NCBI GenBank assembly: GCA_022605955.1
Contig: JAKCOZ010000001.1
Coordinates: 18,034,146 to 18,098,145, forward strand
DNA: 64,000 nt
Source: Rallus limicola
Lineage: Eukaryota > Chordata > Aves > Gruiformes > Rallidae
Reading direction: 5' to 3'
A program made the position numbers and the translations under genes. Positions 47,454-59,794 of the stretch are shown one piece after another (position 1 is the first letter of the stretch; the number at the start of each line of letters is the position of its first letter). The notes beneath the pieces are model-generated. The model saw only the letters and a program-made list of their open reading frames with translations. It was not told the DNA's origin and did not search any database.

Positions 47454-48202
47454 AGTACACCTTTAGTAAGGTTGCAGATGCTACCAAGTTGTGTGGAAAT
47501 ATTGATTTGCTTGAGGGTAGGAAGGATCTACAGAGGAATTTGAACAGGGTGGATTGATGGGCCAAGGTCAACTGTTTGAGGTTCAAGGAGGCAAAGTGTC
47601 AGGTCCTGTACTTGGGTCACAACAACCCCATGCAATGCTACAGCCTTGGGGAAGAGTGGCTAGGAAGCTGACAGGCAGGAAAGGGCTTAGGGATTTGGTT
47701 GACCAACAGCCAGCTGAATATGAGCCAGTAGTGTGGCCAAGAAGGCCAACAGCATCCTGGCCTGCATCAGGAATAGTGTGGCCAACAGGATTATAGAAGT
47801 GACTGTTCCCCTGTACTCAGCACTAGTGGGGCTGCGCCTTGAGTACAGCATTCAGCTTTGGGCCAGTCACTACAAGAAGGACATTAAGGTGCTGGAGCAC
47901 ATCCAGAGAAGAGTAACAAAGCTGGTAAAGGGTCTAGAGCACGAGTCTTACGAGGAGTGGCTTAGAGAACTGGGGTTTTCAGCCTGGAGAAAAGGAATCT
48001 GAGGGGAGACCTTATGGCTCTCTACAACTAGGAGGCTGTAGCTAGGTGGGGCTTGGTCTCTTCTCCCAAGTAACAAGCAATAGGATGAGAGGAAATATCC
48101 TCAGGTTGTGCCAAGGGAGGTATAGATTGGATATTAGGAAAAACTTCTTTACCAACAGGGTTGTCAAGCATTGGAACAGGCTGCCCAGGGAAGCAAGATG
48201 GC
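47454..48202 (+). mobile_element. CR1 LINE, sense, truncated at both ends
   Basis: The longest CR1 here, about 750 bp. It starts at GTACACCTTTAGTAAGGTTGCAGATG, equivalent to the CR1 passage GTNCCCTCAGCAAGTTTGCTGATG inside the reverse-transcriptase domain. It passes through GTGGCCAAGAAGGCCAACAGCATCCTGG and GGCTGTAGCTAGGTGGGG, and ends after GGAACAGGCTGCCCAGGGAAG. The last 100 or more bases, including the 3' tail, are missing. That is unusual, because CR1 inserts from its 3' end, so a later deletion is likely. Confidence 0.93.
47733..48195 (+). pseudogene. CR1 ORF2 remnant (post-reverse-transcriptase region)
   Basis: The frame 47733-48002 reads [36 protein letters not shown] and [31 protein letters not shown] second frame from 48046 reads [30 protein letters not shown]. 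Both are recognisable ORF2 C-terminal segments. A stop at about 48000 and an offset in the linking sequence break the frame, so no protein could be made. The second frame continues past 48195 into sequence that is not CR1. Confidence 0.88.
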
Positions 48203-50097
48203 ATATGGATTCCAAGAAGCACCACTCATGTGCCTGTGAATTATTGTGCATCACCAAAATGATGCTGGAATTTGGAACTAAAGTTTCAAAGCATGCTCTG
48301 AACACTTAAGCTCACTCAGGTCAAGGGGGGAAGAGTAATTCAGGGCAGAATAGTGTATTTTTCTCCTTGCTTTCATTTAAAAAAAGGAAACAAGCCTTGT
48401 ATCTTCTTATATCTACTTTATAACTTATACCTGAAGCACTTTGTACCTAACAATTGCCTACATTAGCAAATTTTTGCTTAAAAGGCTCCTGCATGAGATA
48501 AATAGGTGTCTCAGTTTCAAAACAAAGAGAAGAAATTATCCAAGAAAGAAGCACTCAGACTTCAATCCTAAGGGACAGGAAATCTCTCTCTTCATTGTAT
48601 TTGCCATTTCTTAAAAGGAGAAATCCTATTTTTCTCTGTGGAAGACCAAGTCTAAGTTGTGCACCCTGGTGAGCAGGCTATACAAGCCAGACTTGTGTAG
48701 GCAACAGCAGCCTAATTAACAGACTAATTTTTGTCTGATTGAATCATTCACTTTCTTGATTTATATATGTTAGTTACTAAACACTGAAGTGATCCCATCC
48801 CCCTAATTACTTCTGGTTCCAAGTCAACAGAATAGTAAAAACCTCTGTGTGGAATGACATGGAAACAAGAACCTCTCACTCAATACCCCAATAATCCAAG
48901 TGAGGGAACCTCATTAGCTAAACTACATGTTAGTCAGCAGTCACATGCAAGGACCAAAGGGCAACCAACCTCATAGCTCCTCTCCTCAGGAGGGAGATCA
49001 GGCAGTACTTACTCCATCGCAATTGTGCTGTCTTACGCTGGAGGCTGGGTAACTCCCTTGACTTCTTTGGAATTCTTCCAGATTTGCATCACACAATTTT
49101 GGATCTCAGCACTAATTTTCTGGATTAAATGGAACAACGCTTCCGATATTCGTTCATTTCTTTCATTAGAAGAAGATAGCTTTGTTGTGTAATTAACATG
49201 CCAGTAATTAAGGATTCCAAGATGATGTACTAATTTCTCTCTCATGCACACACTCTTTCAAAATGTTATCAGCGGTAATTGCATTAACAACTTTTCTTTT
49301 CCTGTTCCCTTCGGGAGTTTATTAGTTTTTTGTTTCTTTTTTTTTTTTCCTCATTTCACAAATATACACATATTTTGTTTGCTCCCTTGAAAATTTGCTA
49401 CAGACTTGAAAACTTTGAGCAGCTTGACCCCTCCTATGCAAACTCATGGGAGTCTTCAGTGCCCTTAATTTTTTTATTTAAACTGTTTTAAACAGAAGGT
49501 GAAAACTTGCAGGTGAAACTGTATTTTATTTTCCAAGGATACAGGTACAGATAATTCTTGTGATAGCAAGTTCATTCAGGTAGATACACCAAGTCAGCTG
49601 AAATTGAGATGGATTTAGGACTGTGGATTACTACCATGGAACTCTCAGAAAAACCTAAAATCATGCTAAGGACAGTTTATTGCTTGCTGAGCACTTCTTT
49701 TTAGTGACCTCAGCTCGAGGTGTAGAGGATTCTAAAGTAACCAATGGGTTTTTTTTCCAGTGATGAAATGCATAAAGCAAGATAAGTTAGGAGACAACAG
49801 AGGATAGTTCATCTTAGTTTTTGTTCATTTTCTGTCTACCATTTACTTGTTTTTTAAAAATATTTTGTTCCAAGGTAAAAGTTTGAACTCTGTGGCTGAG
49901 TAACACCATGCAGAGCTTAGCCCGAGTTGCCAGTGGGTTGAAAAGCTGGGATTTTTGTTTTCAACCTTAGAGCAGTAGTCTCCCAACCCTGAGGGCTATG
50001 CAGCTGCAATGCTGCAATGGTTATACATTGCAAGCAACATCGTATTTTGCTCTCATTGTTGATTTTACCTTTCTATCTTTTCCAGCTGTAACAGATT
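48203..50097. other. Unique non-coding DNA, no gene seen
   Basis: AT-rich single-copy sequence with a T-rich patch at about 49324-49349. At 49970-49996 AGAGCAGTAGTCTCCCAACC resembles a hAT-type terminal motif, but no partner end was found. Confidence 0.5.
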
Positions 50098-50100
50098 AAC

Positions 50101-50310
50101 AGAATCATAGGGGTTGGAAGGGACCTCCAGTGATCATCAAGTCCAACCCCCCTGCCAAAGCAGGTTCCCTAGAACATGTTGCACAGGTGTGTGTCCAGAT
50201 GGGTCTTGAATATCTCCAGAGAAGGAGACTCCACAGCCACCCTGGACAGCCTGTACCAGTGCTCCATCAACCTCAGCAAGAAAAAGTTCTTCTGCATATT
50301 GGAAGATACC
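50101..50310 (-). mobile_element. CR1 LINE fragment, antisense 3' end
   Basis: AGAATCATAGGGGTTGGAAGGGACCTCCAGTGATCATCAAGTCC begins the reverse complement of the CR1 3' end. GAGACTCCACAGCCACCCTGGACAGCCTG and AAAAGTTCTTCTGCATATTGG follow, from the end of ORF2. About 210 bp, 5'-truncated, clear along its length. The plus frame 50130-50327 lies antisense to the element and is not a gene. Confidence 0.95.
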
Positions 50311-50539
50311 TAGGACATCTATGTTAGGAATTCAGCCCTGGTAAATCCTTGGTGGGCAGCTGGGCACCCTTCTCTGAGCTCATTAAGATGTAGTCTCATT
50401 TTGTTTCTTGTAGTTTTAATATGCTAGTCACTTAAAAAATAGCGCCAGTTTCTAAGCTGAAATATTAATATTTTGTGTTGCCCCACTGCCCATACTTTTT
50501 GTGGGGTCAGTTCTGAAGAGTGAGGAAGAAACATGATCC
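50311..50539. other. Unique non-coding DNA
   Basis: A short stretch between a CR1 end and a MIR-like piece. The first 80 bases might be further decayed CR1. Confidence 0.45.
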
Positions 50540-50690
50540 AGACATTGAATCTTAATTCTGACTCAGATATTGACCTTGACCTGTAACTTCAGCATGTCCA
50601 AAGACAATTCCCACTTCATGCCTGAGACTGAAAATAATAGCTACCCATTCATCACCACACCCTGACAAGAGTACTCATTCTTTTTTCCTA
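50540..50690 (-). mobile_element. MIR-like SINE fragment, antisense
   Basis: TTCTGACTCAGATATTGACCTTGACCTGTAACTTC, then CATGCCTGAGACTG and AAAATAATAGCTACCCATTC, match the antisense MIR order. In MIR this reads GCTCTGCCACTTACTAGCTGTGTGACCTTGGGCAAGTTACTT, CTGTGCCTCAGTTTCCTC and AATAATAGTACCTACCTC. The piece is decayed. Confidence 0.5.
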
Positions 50691-51894
50691 TACCTTCACT
50701 TTCTGCTGCATTTTATCTTTCATCTGCATTTATTAGCCTGTCTCTCTTTGTCTGGGGAAAACAAATTTGCTGAAATCTACAACCATAGTGGTAAAATCAC
50801 AGTGTTTGCTTGCAAGCCAACTTGATGCTGCTTAAATGGTAAAAAAGAGCTGGGAAAGGAACAACTGGGTTTGTAGCTCCCTTATGTGCATAAGCTTAAA
50901 AAGGAGTAAATCTGCATTTTCCTCTTCTGTGGCTTTGAATTGAGCCCAAGACCACAAAAGTGATCCCTGCTTATGTTCCAGGCCAGAAGGAAGGACGGAG
51001 GAGCATGTAAAGGCTGCTGTCACTGCCAGACCAAACCTAGAATTCTGTTCCTGGGAAATGAGATTTTGCTGTATGGCTGGAAGGACAAACTTGAGGCAGC
51101 TGCAGCTTTAGATCTTTGCTGGGAATGCCTACCATGTACAACTTGGTGGAACACAGACATATCCAAGCTATTCCATGGTTGGAAGTGGTCCAGTGTGGTA
51201 ACACAGAGCTCCAGGCAGGCTAATGCATGCTATATGTTGTCTCTGTGCTTGAGGTAGGAAATAACTCATGCTGGGGTAAACTTGTATTACACAAATATTT
51301 ATGCAAACTATTTCAAGTGCTTGGGCGGTAATAAATTGCTATCGTTTGGTCTGTTGGAGCCTGATGAACAGCCTGTTGTTTTGTCAGGCTAGATAGCTGG
51401 TGCTGATGCAAACAAGAAAAACAAACCCAAAGCTCTCCTTGCCTGTGCTGCGCAATGGAGACGAATCTTTCCACTTCCACTGATAGGCTGCAATGGGAAA
51501 GATATGCTAAGCTGATATTTGGTTTCTCCGTTTTCACATCCAAAGGTTTCATCTTCAGGAGCAGACTGATTACTCTGGGAGGGTAGAAGGATGGAATACA
51601 TAGAGTCAAATTATTATCTTAACTGAGCCACCTAAGGTGCCTCTAACAAGAGGAGAAGATCAATTCTGGGTCATGGAAAAACCTCAAAACTGGATACATC
51701 AAAAGAACATATAGTTTGTTACAGACGATTAAGATATTAATCTGCAATTTGTCTGTCATGCATTCCATGATGGTTATCCAGGAGCAAGACTCTCCATGGG
51801 GTCCAGTCACTTGAAATAATTGCTGTATGTAGGACAGGGGGTCTCTCTGCTGAAGTAGAGCAGAGGGAGGGAGAGAGTCAGCGATGAAAGCATA
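50691..51894. other. Unique non-coding DNA, no gene seen
   Basis: Single-copy sequence. The frames at 50973-51257 (+) and 51313-51609 (-) have no recognisable domain. Confidence 0.5.
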
Positions 51895-52085
51895 TGGAAT
51901 TTTTAGTCTGAGTGGAAAAGGTAACCCATTGCCTTTGCGACAGCCTTATTTTGTTTACTTTTATGCAAAGCGCAATGTGCCCTCCATTAATCTGATAGGC
52001 ATGGGAGATTTCCATGGAAACAGCAGGACTCCATTTCATTTAAACTCTGATGGGTGATTTCCTTGTCAAGCAGAAATCAATGTGT
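51895..52085. other. Candidate conserved non-coding element
   Basis: A unique block holding an octamer-like ATGCAAAG, two further CpGs (TTTGCGACAGC and AAGCGCAATG), CCATTAATCTGATAGG and an exact 12-bp palindrome, TTTCCATGGAAA, at 52009-52020. No frame is plausible. A role as an enhancer is inference. Confidence 0.3.
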
Positions 52086-53008
52086 TGGTTACAGGAGAAG
52101 CATTCAGAGTATCACTTAGAGATGTTCCCTGTGCAAAGGTCTCTGGAGTAGTGCAGTGATCTGCCCTATCCCATCACTGTTCACCTGAGCATGATCCACC
52201 ACTCCATACTTCTTTCCTTCCTGTCTTCTATTTAGTCAGTACTGTCCTCAGTTTCACTGCTCTCTTTCTCTGCCTAACCTCACACAGAATTATTATCCTC
52301 CTTGTCTGTGGGGTGAGAGAGAGAATTGGCAGTGTCACGAGAAGTGCTCCAGCTCTCTACTTTCCACTTAGAATGAGGGGTATTCGTGTAACCAGGAAGT
52401 GAGACTTACTTATAAACTAAAAAAAAAAAAGTTCTAGAAAACTGTGAGAAGCAGCAGTCAGAATTATTTAGAGACACCTTTTTATGTACAGCCAGGAAAA
52501 GAAAAAAAAAAGGACCACAAATTCTTGCAGCCAAAGTCTTTTCTTAGTTTATTGTTTTACATGCCTTAAGCAATGACCTTTTTTTATCCAACAAGAATTG
52601 TTCAAGATCTTAGGGGTATTTCTGTGGAACCCACTGGGCAAAGGTATGCACGTTTCCCTGCGTACCACCTCCCAGTGCATGGTCAGGCTGAGGTAACACT
52701 GGTCCCACACTTACCCTCAGCTGTCCATCTCCTACTGAGGCACTAAAACATGGCCAGCCCTCTCCACTATTTCTACCCACCTGCAGATGTCAAGGTCAAA
52801 CCCCATTCATGTTCCTCTGCTTCCAAGGTATGCTCCAAAGCTAGAAAGGGCCAGGGAAGAAACAGGATGAACTAGCTATGGCAGCATAAGAATAGGAAGG
52901 GGCTGGGAGACAGGTCTGGTGAAGGTGCTGATACAGGGTGAAAAGATTCCTTTAGAAAACCTCATAGCTTTGTAAGAAGAGGCCATGGGGAGGGGCATCA
53001 TTGTGGGG
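52086..53008. other. Unique non-coding DNA, no gene seen
   Basis: A single-copy stretch with two short A runs near 52420 and 52500. No transposon or exon was recognised. Confidence 0.5.
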
Positions 53009-53157
53009 TTGCTGTCTGGAGGAGAGAGACCTAGGGGTGTTGATCAACAGCTAACTGAATATGAGAGCAGTGTATTCAGGTGACCAAGAAGGCAAATGGC
53101 ATCCTGGTGTGCATCAGGAACAGTGTGGCCAGCAGGAGTAAGGAAGTGATCTTTTGC
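53009..53157 (+). mobile_element. CR1 LINE internal fragment, sense
   Basis: GGAGAGAGACCTAGGGGTGTTGATCAACAGC, ATGAGAGCAGTGTATTCAGGTGACCAAGAAGGCAAATGGCATCCTGG and GCATCAGGAACAGTGTGGCCAGCAGGAGTAAGGAAGTGATC follow the CR1 ORF2 order. The match stops abruptly, so both the 5' and 3' parts are absent. The frame 53080-53319 begins with the ORF2 words [22 protein letters not shown] and then leaves the element. Confidence 0.92.
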
Positions 53158-56100
53158 TTACACCCATGTAGTTGTAGAACGGTTCTCATCTATGTTTTTT
53201 CAGTGGCCTCTCATCTCTCCAAAGGTGATGCCGTACAAAACATCACTTCTTGGCCTTCAAACCCTGGAAGGACAAGGTTAATCACCCAGAAGGTCTTCAA
53301 GAGTGATACTGGGTCTTGATATTCAGAGTGTGAGCTTTTTCAGTAATGCAGTTGATGCAGTATTCTTCTTCATTTTTCTCTCTCCTTCCAGTCTTTAATA
53401 TATTTTTAAGTGTGGACATCAGAGGAAGGCATAAGTAATTCAGACAATGGTGGCAGGAAAGGAGCTGTTCTACTGGGTAAGGAGAGACAGTAGTGCAGAG
53501 ATGTGTTGGGAGGCTAAAGAATATACCCCAAAGTAATTCAGTACAGATGCGTGTAGGAGCTTGGAGTGCTGGATTCCTAGCCCTGGCCTTTAATCACTGC
53601 ATATCCCCTCTTGTCTTGAACTTGAAGCAAAACTTAGGCTGCAATAAAGGTTTCAAACTAATCATAAATTACTCTCAATGCTTCCCCTTTGGCTGGAATA
53701 ATGGTACAAGTACACATACACACACTCTAATCTTCCTAAAGGCTTTTTTTAAAAGACAATTAGTATTTAAAACCTTGTACATCTTCTCCCCATATGTATC
53801 TTATACATTTATTTGGCTGCTGGCTAGTGGAACATCATTCTACCTGCTCCAACTGTGTACTGTGGGAAAACACAGAAGTCCTTCTTGTATAGCTAAAACA
53901 ATGGAGAAGCCAGATCAATTTATCTTTTAACATAGTTGCAAAGCAGAAAAATCAGACTGCTAGTTTATTCCTGTCAACCTCACTTCAATGTTACAAATTA
54001 CACTTTCTGCCCGGCCTGTCAATCAGGAGCTGTAATGCATATAGAAAGGTGCTTTCTCTTGATGAACAAACATTTCCAGAGTGGGAGGAAGTGGGAGAAA
54101 CCTGACTAGCCTCACAATCAGACCGAGAAGATTTTGTCCGACAAGAAAGTCATCACTTCAAGACACTGCAGTGCCAAGTGCAGCCAGCAACAGAACAAAT
54201 TGGAGATACTGCTGAAGAAAACTCCATGAAGATCACTGCTACAGTCCAGCAGTGTTTTGTACTGCAGAGGGGCACTGCTTTTTGTTTACTGTGACCATCT
54301 GTAGCACAGCTAGGGAAAACCCGGGTGATCTCTACATGCCCTCTGCAATCCTCCCATGCCCCATCACCCCCATGTACAGCTCTGTGAGCCCCTTCCCAGC
54401 AGTGGAATTTCCTGTGGTGGGGAATATGACTCTGAATATTTTTCTGTCTCTCGATGTACCTCAGTTACATCAAGATTTACAGGAGGGACTGTAAATGAAT
54501 CAACTAAGCCCTGTTCTGTCACAAGTCAGGTTTATCTTCCAGGGTGGTACAGGAGGGAGGGCTCTATGTAATGCATTAGGAACCAGTGAGTCCCAAAAGT
54601 CATTATTGAGAACAGCAAAACCTTTTGCTACCTGCAGAAGTTTTCACAATATTGCCTCTTTACCATGAAATCTAAGGTATTTGTTAATTAATTATGATTA
54701 TCAATTTTTATTTTTAATACACATTTTAATGTAGTTAGATTAAGGGTATCCAACTGGGATCAGGTCTTTCTGTTCGGGAAGCTGTACTGGGAGGCAGAGA
54801 CAGATCTGTGCCTAGGGAACTGTGCTTAAAAAGCAGTGTGTACAGGGAAACCCCCATGTTTTGGTAATCACAAAAGGTAATATTTTCTCTTAAAACTGCC
54901 TGGGTTAAAATGTAGCTGGAAACAAGCACTGAATTGTTAAGAAGCAGTTCTGTGGGTTTCTCCAGATTAGTAATGGCCACGTAGAGCTGACAGAATTACT
55001 GTCTTTAGCACCAGCATTTTGTGAGCTTTGCACTCCGAGTAATTTTTGATGCTGAGGCTTTTGTAGAACAGAGTAAGTGGCATCTATCCACTAAACCATG
55101 ATCTGAAATATTAAAATGTCTATAAATTCACTGATGGGATGGATTTTTTTTTCCCTGTGAATGTATGGGATTGTCATTTTCACTGAGGCGCAGGATGTAC
55201 CAAGCAATGCTGGTGAATTCAGCAGCATCTCATTTTAATTGGCCAAGAAACTCGTGAGCAGGAGTTAGGAGGAAGTGGGATATCCCTTCTGAAAATCAAA
55301 AATCTTTGCTTCTGTTCCCTAGCTACTGAAACTGGCTGTGCCAGCTGCTGCCATCGCACAACCACCACCCCTAAAGGAGTTTGTTTCCTCTGCCTTCCCA
55401 GGCAGCCACAAAAGGTGGGCAGATGTACAGATATGCTACAATACACAGGATCATCAGGCCTGTCATCTGGTTAATCTGGTTAAGGGAAGTTATCAATATT
55501 AAACAGGTAGTACAAAGAAACCACAGAGTAATTTCTGAATAACGTGACAGCTTCCTGAAACTCTGGGAGGAGAGTCATGGAAACTATTGCCAAAGCAGAA
55601 AATGCTTTGAGGGGCTGGTTTTTTTATGATACTTAGCTTACAAGGATGATTCTAACATCAGTCTCAATCAAAGAGGACTTCTGACACTTCATGATCCTTG
55701 TTCTGTGGGTACACACGTGTTTGTGTGTGAATAATCCAAGGGTTTTTCTACACATTACAGCTAACTAATAGAGGCTGAACATCTAAGGCATCTCTAAACT
55801 AAGTGGCCACCTTCCAGAATCATACATGCATGAAATTTCAGATCAGGAATTTTGTGTGATTAATGCTGAAAGTGTTTTCCTGTACATTTTCATTTGAATT
55901 TTGCATGCAACAAGCTGCATCATTTTGACATGCACCAGGATGTTTTTATGTGACCTCAGTTGGCAAACCAGAGATATTGGCTACCACCAGACGATCTGTA
56001 ATTTGAACAGACTATCTTAATGAACACCAGCATCACCTTTGATCTGGGAGTGTCTGGCACCTTGCTGCATCTGGCATTCAGATGGAGTAAGATGTTTCAG

Positions 56101-56160
56101 CTGGTGCTGATAATGCTATGTTGTGCCTATGGCTGGCAGCTAACTTCTGTTTTCCAGTGC
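53158..56160. other. Unique non-coding DNA, no gene seen
   Basis: Single-copy sequence. The longest frame, 53493-53930 (145 codons), shows no recognisable domain. An AT-rich patch lies at 54680-54730. Confidence 0.5.
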
Positions 56161-56345
56161 GTTAGATAAAGCTCATAAGGTTGTTGATTTATTTATAATG
56201 GTTTAATTAACTTGATAATTAGATTAATTGCTTTTGTTTATATCAAAGTAAATTAAAATAAATTGGGTTAATATTTATTTTATGTTATGCTTCTGCTTAA
56301 TTATTTGATTTAGCAATTAAAGTGCATAAAATTGGAAAACTGGAG
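56161..56345. other. AT-rich block dense in TAAT cores; candidate enhancer
   Basis: This 185-bp block holds repeated homeodomain-type cores: TTTAATTAACTTGATAATTAGATTAATTGC, TTGGGTTAATATTTATTT, CTTAATTATTTGATTTAGCAATTAAAG. There is also TTTATAATGG. No simple repeat explains them. AT-richness alone could produce some of them, so the assignment is tentative. Confidence 0.35.
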
Positions 56346-56362
56346 GGCCGGAGGATTTTTTT

Positions 56363-56385
56363 TCTCTCTCTCTCTCTCTCTCTCT
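56363..56385. repeat. (TC)n microsatellite
   Basis: About eleven TC units after a run of T, an uninterrupted polypyrimidine tract. Confidence 0.9.
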
Positions 56386-57272
56386 GGAAAATGAGGACTG
56401 GGTCACTGAGAATTTCTGGAGTAGATAAGATCAAGCAATTGTGTGTCCCAGTGACTGCAGGTACATTGAATCATTGGTTACTCTACCACTGAAACACACA
56501 ACTACAGAGAAAAAATGGGCCAGGCCTGTACAGATGCTTTGGTACCTAACACTGCATAATGAAATTTAGTTTTATTTTTCAAAACTATGTCCATGTATAT
56601 TAATCTTTAGGCACATTTAAAGGGCCACACCTTGAAAACTCCAGACCAAATAGCTTCTAGAAGTGTCAGAAAGCCAGGGATAGAAATAGGAGAGAACAGT
56701 GTTTCCCAATTAGAGGAGGTAAAATTTATCACATTTTTAATGACATTTTTAATTTTGAAAGGGGAAAAGTCTTTCAATTTTCTCAACCTAAAAGATTTGG
56801 CAACTATCCTTTTTCCTTTAGATTTTATATCAGTTGCTGAATAGGCTGAATTTCCAAAGTGTTGATACTTGGGGGGAAAAAGAAGTCTGTTTATATGTTC
56901 AGCCAGCTTTGATGCAATCCCACTGGCACAAGCATACTTGACTGCTCTATTTCAGATTTGCAACCTCTCCCTTCATACTGATAATGATTATTAGTATGGG
57001 GCTACATACAGATGTATATATGCATATATAGAGACTCTTTTAGACATACATGTATGTAGCTGTAGATGTCTAAATATACATATGAAAGTGTTCCACAGCC
57101 TGCACAAGGGAGATCAAAGAAAGCTCTGGGAAGTGAAGGAGGAATGCTCCTTCAGCAACCACATCACACCATCTGACACACCTTACCCTCACCACCCCTC
57201 AGCAGTCAGAAACACCACTGTTGTCCAGGGCCTGGGTGACCCAAGGCACTGGAGAAGATGTTGTGTGCCCTT
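56386..57272. other. Unique non-coding DNA, no gene seen
   Basis: Single-copy AT-rich sequence, including a patch at 57003-57080 dense in ATACAT/ATGTAT and TATATA words. Confidence 0.5.
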
Positions 57273-57342
57273 CCCAAAAAAACCCCAAAACATCAAAAGC
57301 AAAACCAAAAAAACCCCACAAAACCCACAAAACCTCAACCCT
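57273..57342. repeat. A/C-rich low-complexity tract
   Basis: The plus strand is almost entirely A and C, with repeated CCAAAA- and CCCCACAAAA-like words. No exact period is present. The frames across it (57082-57414 and others) owe their Lys/Pro/Asn-rich stretch to this composition. Confidence 0.75.
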
Positions 57343-59794
57343 GAAAGTGGTAAAGAAACGATGTATGACCCTGCAGGTATACACTCTGCTTTCTTTCCAA
57401 ATACATTCTGGTGATTTAGTTAGCAGAAATGTTCTGCCAGACAACTGCAAGGGAATATTACATAATGGTTATGAAAAGTGAATTTTGAGTTCTCAGGAGA
57501 CCTTCATCCCAGAGTTATATTCACCCAGCACAGCAGTAGAAATACCCCCTAGTAACAAATCAATATTTCTGTGAGTCCCTCCATGCCACATTTACACAGT
57601 TACTCCCACAGCAGCATGGGAAATGACTCTGGAGAGAAACAAGCAGACATTTCATCTCCAGCTCCCTCCTGCCCTCTTACTTGCACCCAGGGGTAATGAG
57701 AGCCAGGTAGCATCTGGCTGGTTTTAGAGAAAGGAGAAGGTGAAGTAGGGGACTTACATGTGTCCCTGGTCAGTGACAGTGCTCCAGCTGGGAAGAAGTT
57801 TGAGCACATCTGTCTGAAGCCTGGGCATGAATGTAGCCATGCTGACAGTTCAAGCCCAATTGAATGGTCCCAACCTGCCCAGCCATCAGCAGACAGATGT
57901 AAAGTAACCAAAGGATTTGGGTCTCCTGGGAGCAGCAGGGTGCAGGGTGTATCTGGCATGGAGCTGTGATTTTGAATACTTCCCAGAGGACTACCTAAGG
58001 ATGAGCAACACAGTGAGCATCACTCACTGCAAATATTCAGGGAATAATGTATGACCTCAAGGATTAGTTGATTGTTTCTCAGACAGCCTGAGACTATGGA
58101 GGAGAAGAGAAATTTTGGCAAGTTTGTTATTCATCATAAAACACATTCTTCCTTTCTCCCCAGCACACACCAGTTTATCCAGAAGATGGCTATGGCATGT
58201 GCTAGAGAGATGGGGGCTCTAAGGCCTTTCATCAATGCAGGGCTGCCTTATTGAGTCATCCTGATGATGAATGCTTGAAGCCTGCATGAAAGTGTAGTGC
58301 AATTACTGCTGAGTAATAGCAGCAGGTGGAGCTTTTCAGCTCCAGCTGGGATGTAAGAGGCAATGGTGAATCAATCAGTGTGGAAGAGACCTTGGTTTGG
58401 GAGGGAAGGGGAATACAGGGGAGAGCTTTTGCTTGAGTAGTCCCTGAATTTAGGGAAGAAAGAACTTAAATTGGTTAAGAGTGTTGCAGGTGACTGGATT
58501 TAAATTTATTGTTCACTAAAGCTGCATCTTAAAGGAAATATATCTGTGGTCTTTGGAGCAAAGTGGTAACTGTACTTGATTAAACAAGGAGGGGATAAAA
58601 GCTCTGACAGGGAAAAGGGAAGAAGTGAAAGAGGGTGAAGCACAGATGCTAGAAACCCCCCAAATAATTATAGTAAGCCCAGTCTGCTTATGTTCCTAAA
58701 AGCTCTGTGACTATTGCGAAGGATGTGTTGGGTGGCATGAGCTCTGTCAAGGTAAAGTGACAGAGAAGGTGGAAGTCTGGGCCCTGATTTTTTTCAGTCA
58801 GGAAAGCATGGGATGTTGTCTGTTGTCTGCTGTCTTCTGCCTTTTTTTGTGGAGAGCATGCCTTAACAGCCTTGTCTCTCAAAGCCCACCACTACCTACA
58901 ATAAGAAGGCCTAGTTTTCAAGGCTCAGCTAGTACTTTCATGATGAAGAATTGCCCAACTGTGACCCACAGAGATGTACCAGAGAAGACAGGCAATTAAA
59001 ACACTATAGTTTGGGGCAAAGGGAGGAGTTTTTATTATATGCCTGAGCTAACCACTGAGTCCAGGCAAGGTTGCATGCAACCAAAGGAGCAGATGGAGCC
59101 CAGGCTGAAGGGGTTGGTGTGTTGAGGCTATTCACAGCCCTTACTAGAGAGCAGGAGTAGAGGAGGGTTAGGACCAGTGGGCTGAAGCAACCCTTGAGCT
59201 GCTCTACCCTTCGCATGCTCTGCTGGAAGAACAGCATGTCCCTGCCTTGCGGGTAGCTGACATACCATGTGTTGGATGAGCTGGTCTGCAGACTCACAGA
59301 AAGCTCTTCAAAGTCAGGTACTGTGGTAAAGGATAAAAACATATTCGCAGAGGAAATGAGAGGGACTGTGGATAAAGTTGATGCCAGGCTTTATCAATCT
59401 TCTGCTTGAAAATGACAGATGGTTCCTATGAAACCTACTTAGAGTTCCTGTGTGTCACAGGGAATATTTTTCCAGAATCTTGAAAGAAATTGGACAATTA
59501 TATATTTAAAACAGATTCTATTTCTGATCACCTGTGTTTTAGATGTCTGAGTTGTACATGCTAGATGATATGTCAGACAGAAACAGCAAATGGATTATTT
59601 ATTTCTCTGCAGGGAAAGGACTTGGTCAAAAGCAAAGGAATCAGACTCTCCATTGCTACAGTGCTGACTGGAAACAAGGAATTAAGCGCCACTTGCGGGT
59701 CTGCTTGGCGGTGAGCTGCCTTAAGGAGGGTGGTCCTGTGCCTGGTGGTTTTGGAGCCTGGAGACCTGTCCCTTGCTCCTCAGCTATGCCATAG
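57343..59794. other. Unique non-coding DNA, no gene seen
   Basis: Single-copy sequence. The minus frames 57600-57959 (119 codons) and 59004-59342 (112 codons) are the longest here. Neither shows a motif I recognise. Confidence 0.5.

Noticed and set aside
49970..49996. hAT-type terminus (AGAGCAGTAGTCTCCCAACC)
   Set aside because: A single short match without a second end or duplication.
53493..53930. 145-codon plus-strand frame
   Set aside because: No recognisable motif, a His-Thr run from an ACAC tract, and no splice-site support.
57082..57481. Lys/Pro-rich frames of 110 and 86 codons
   Set aside because: The composition comes from the A/C-rich low-complexity tract at 57273-57342.
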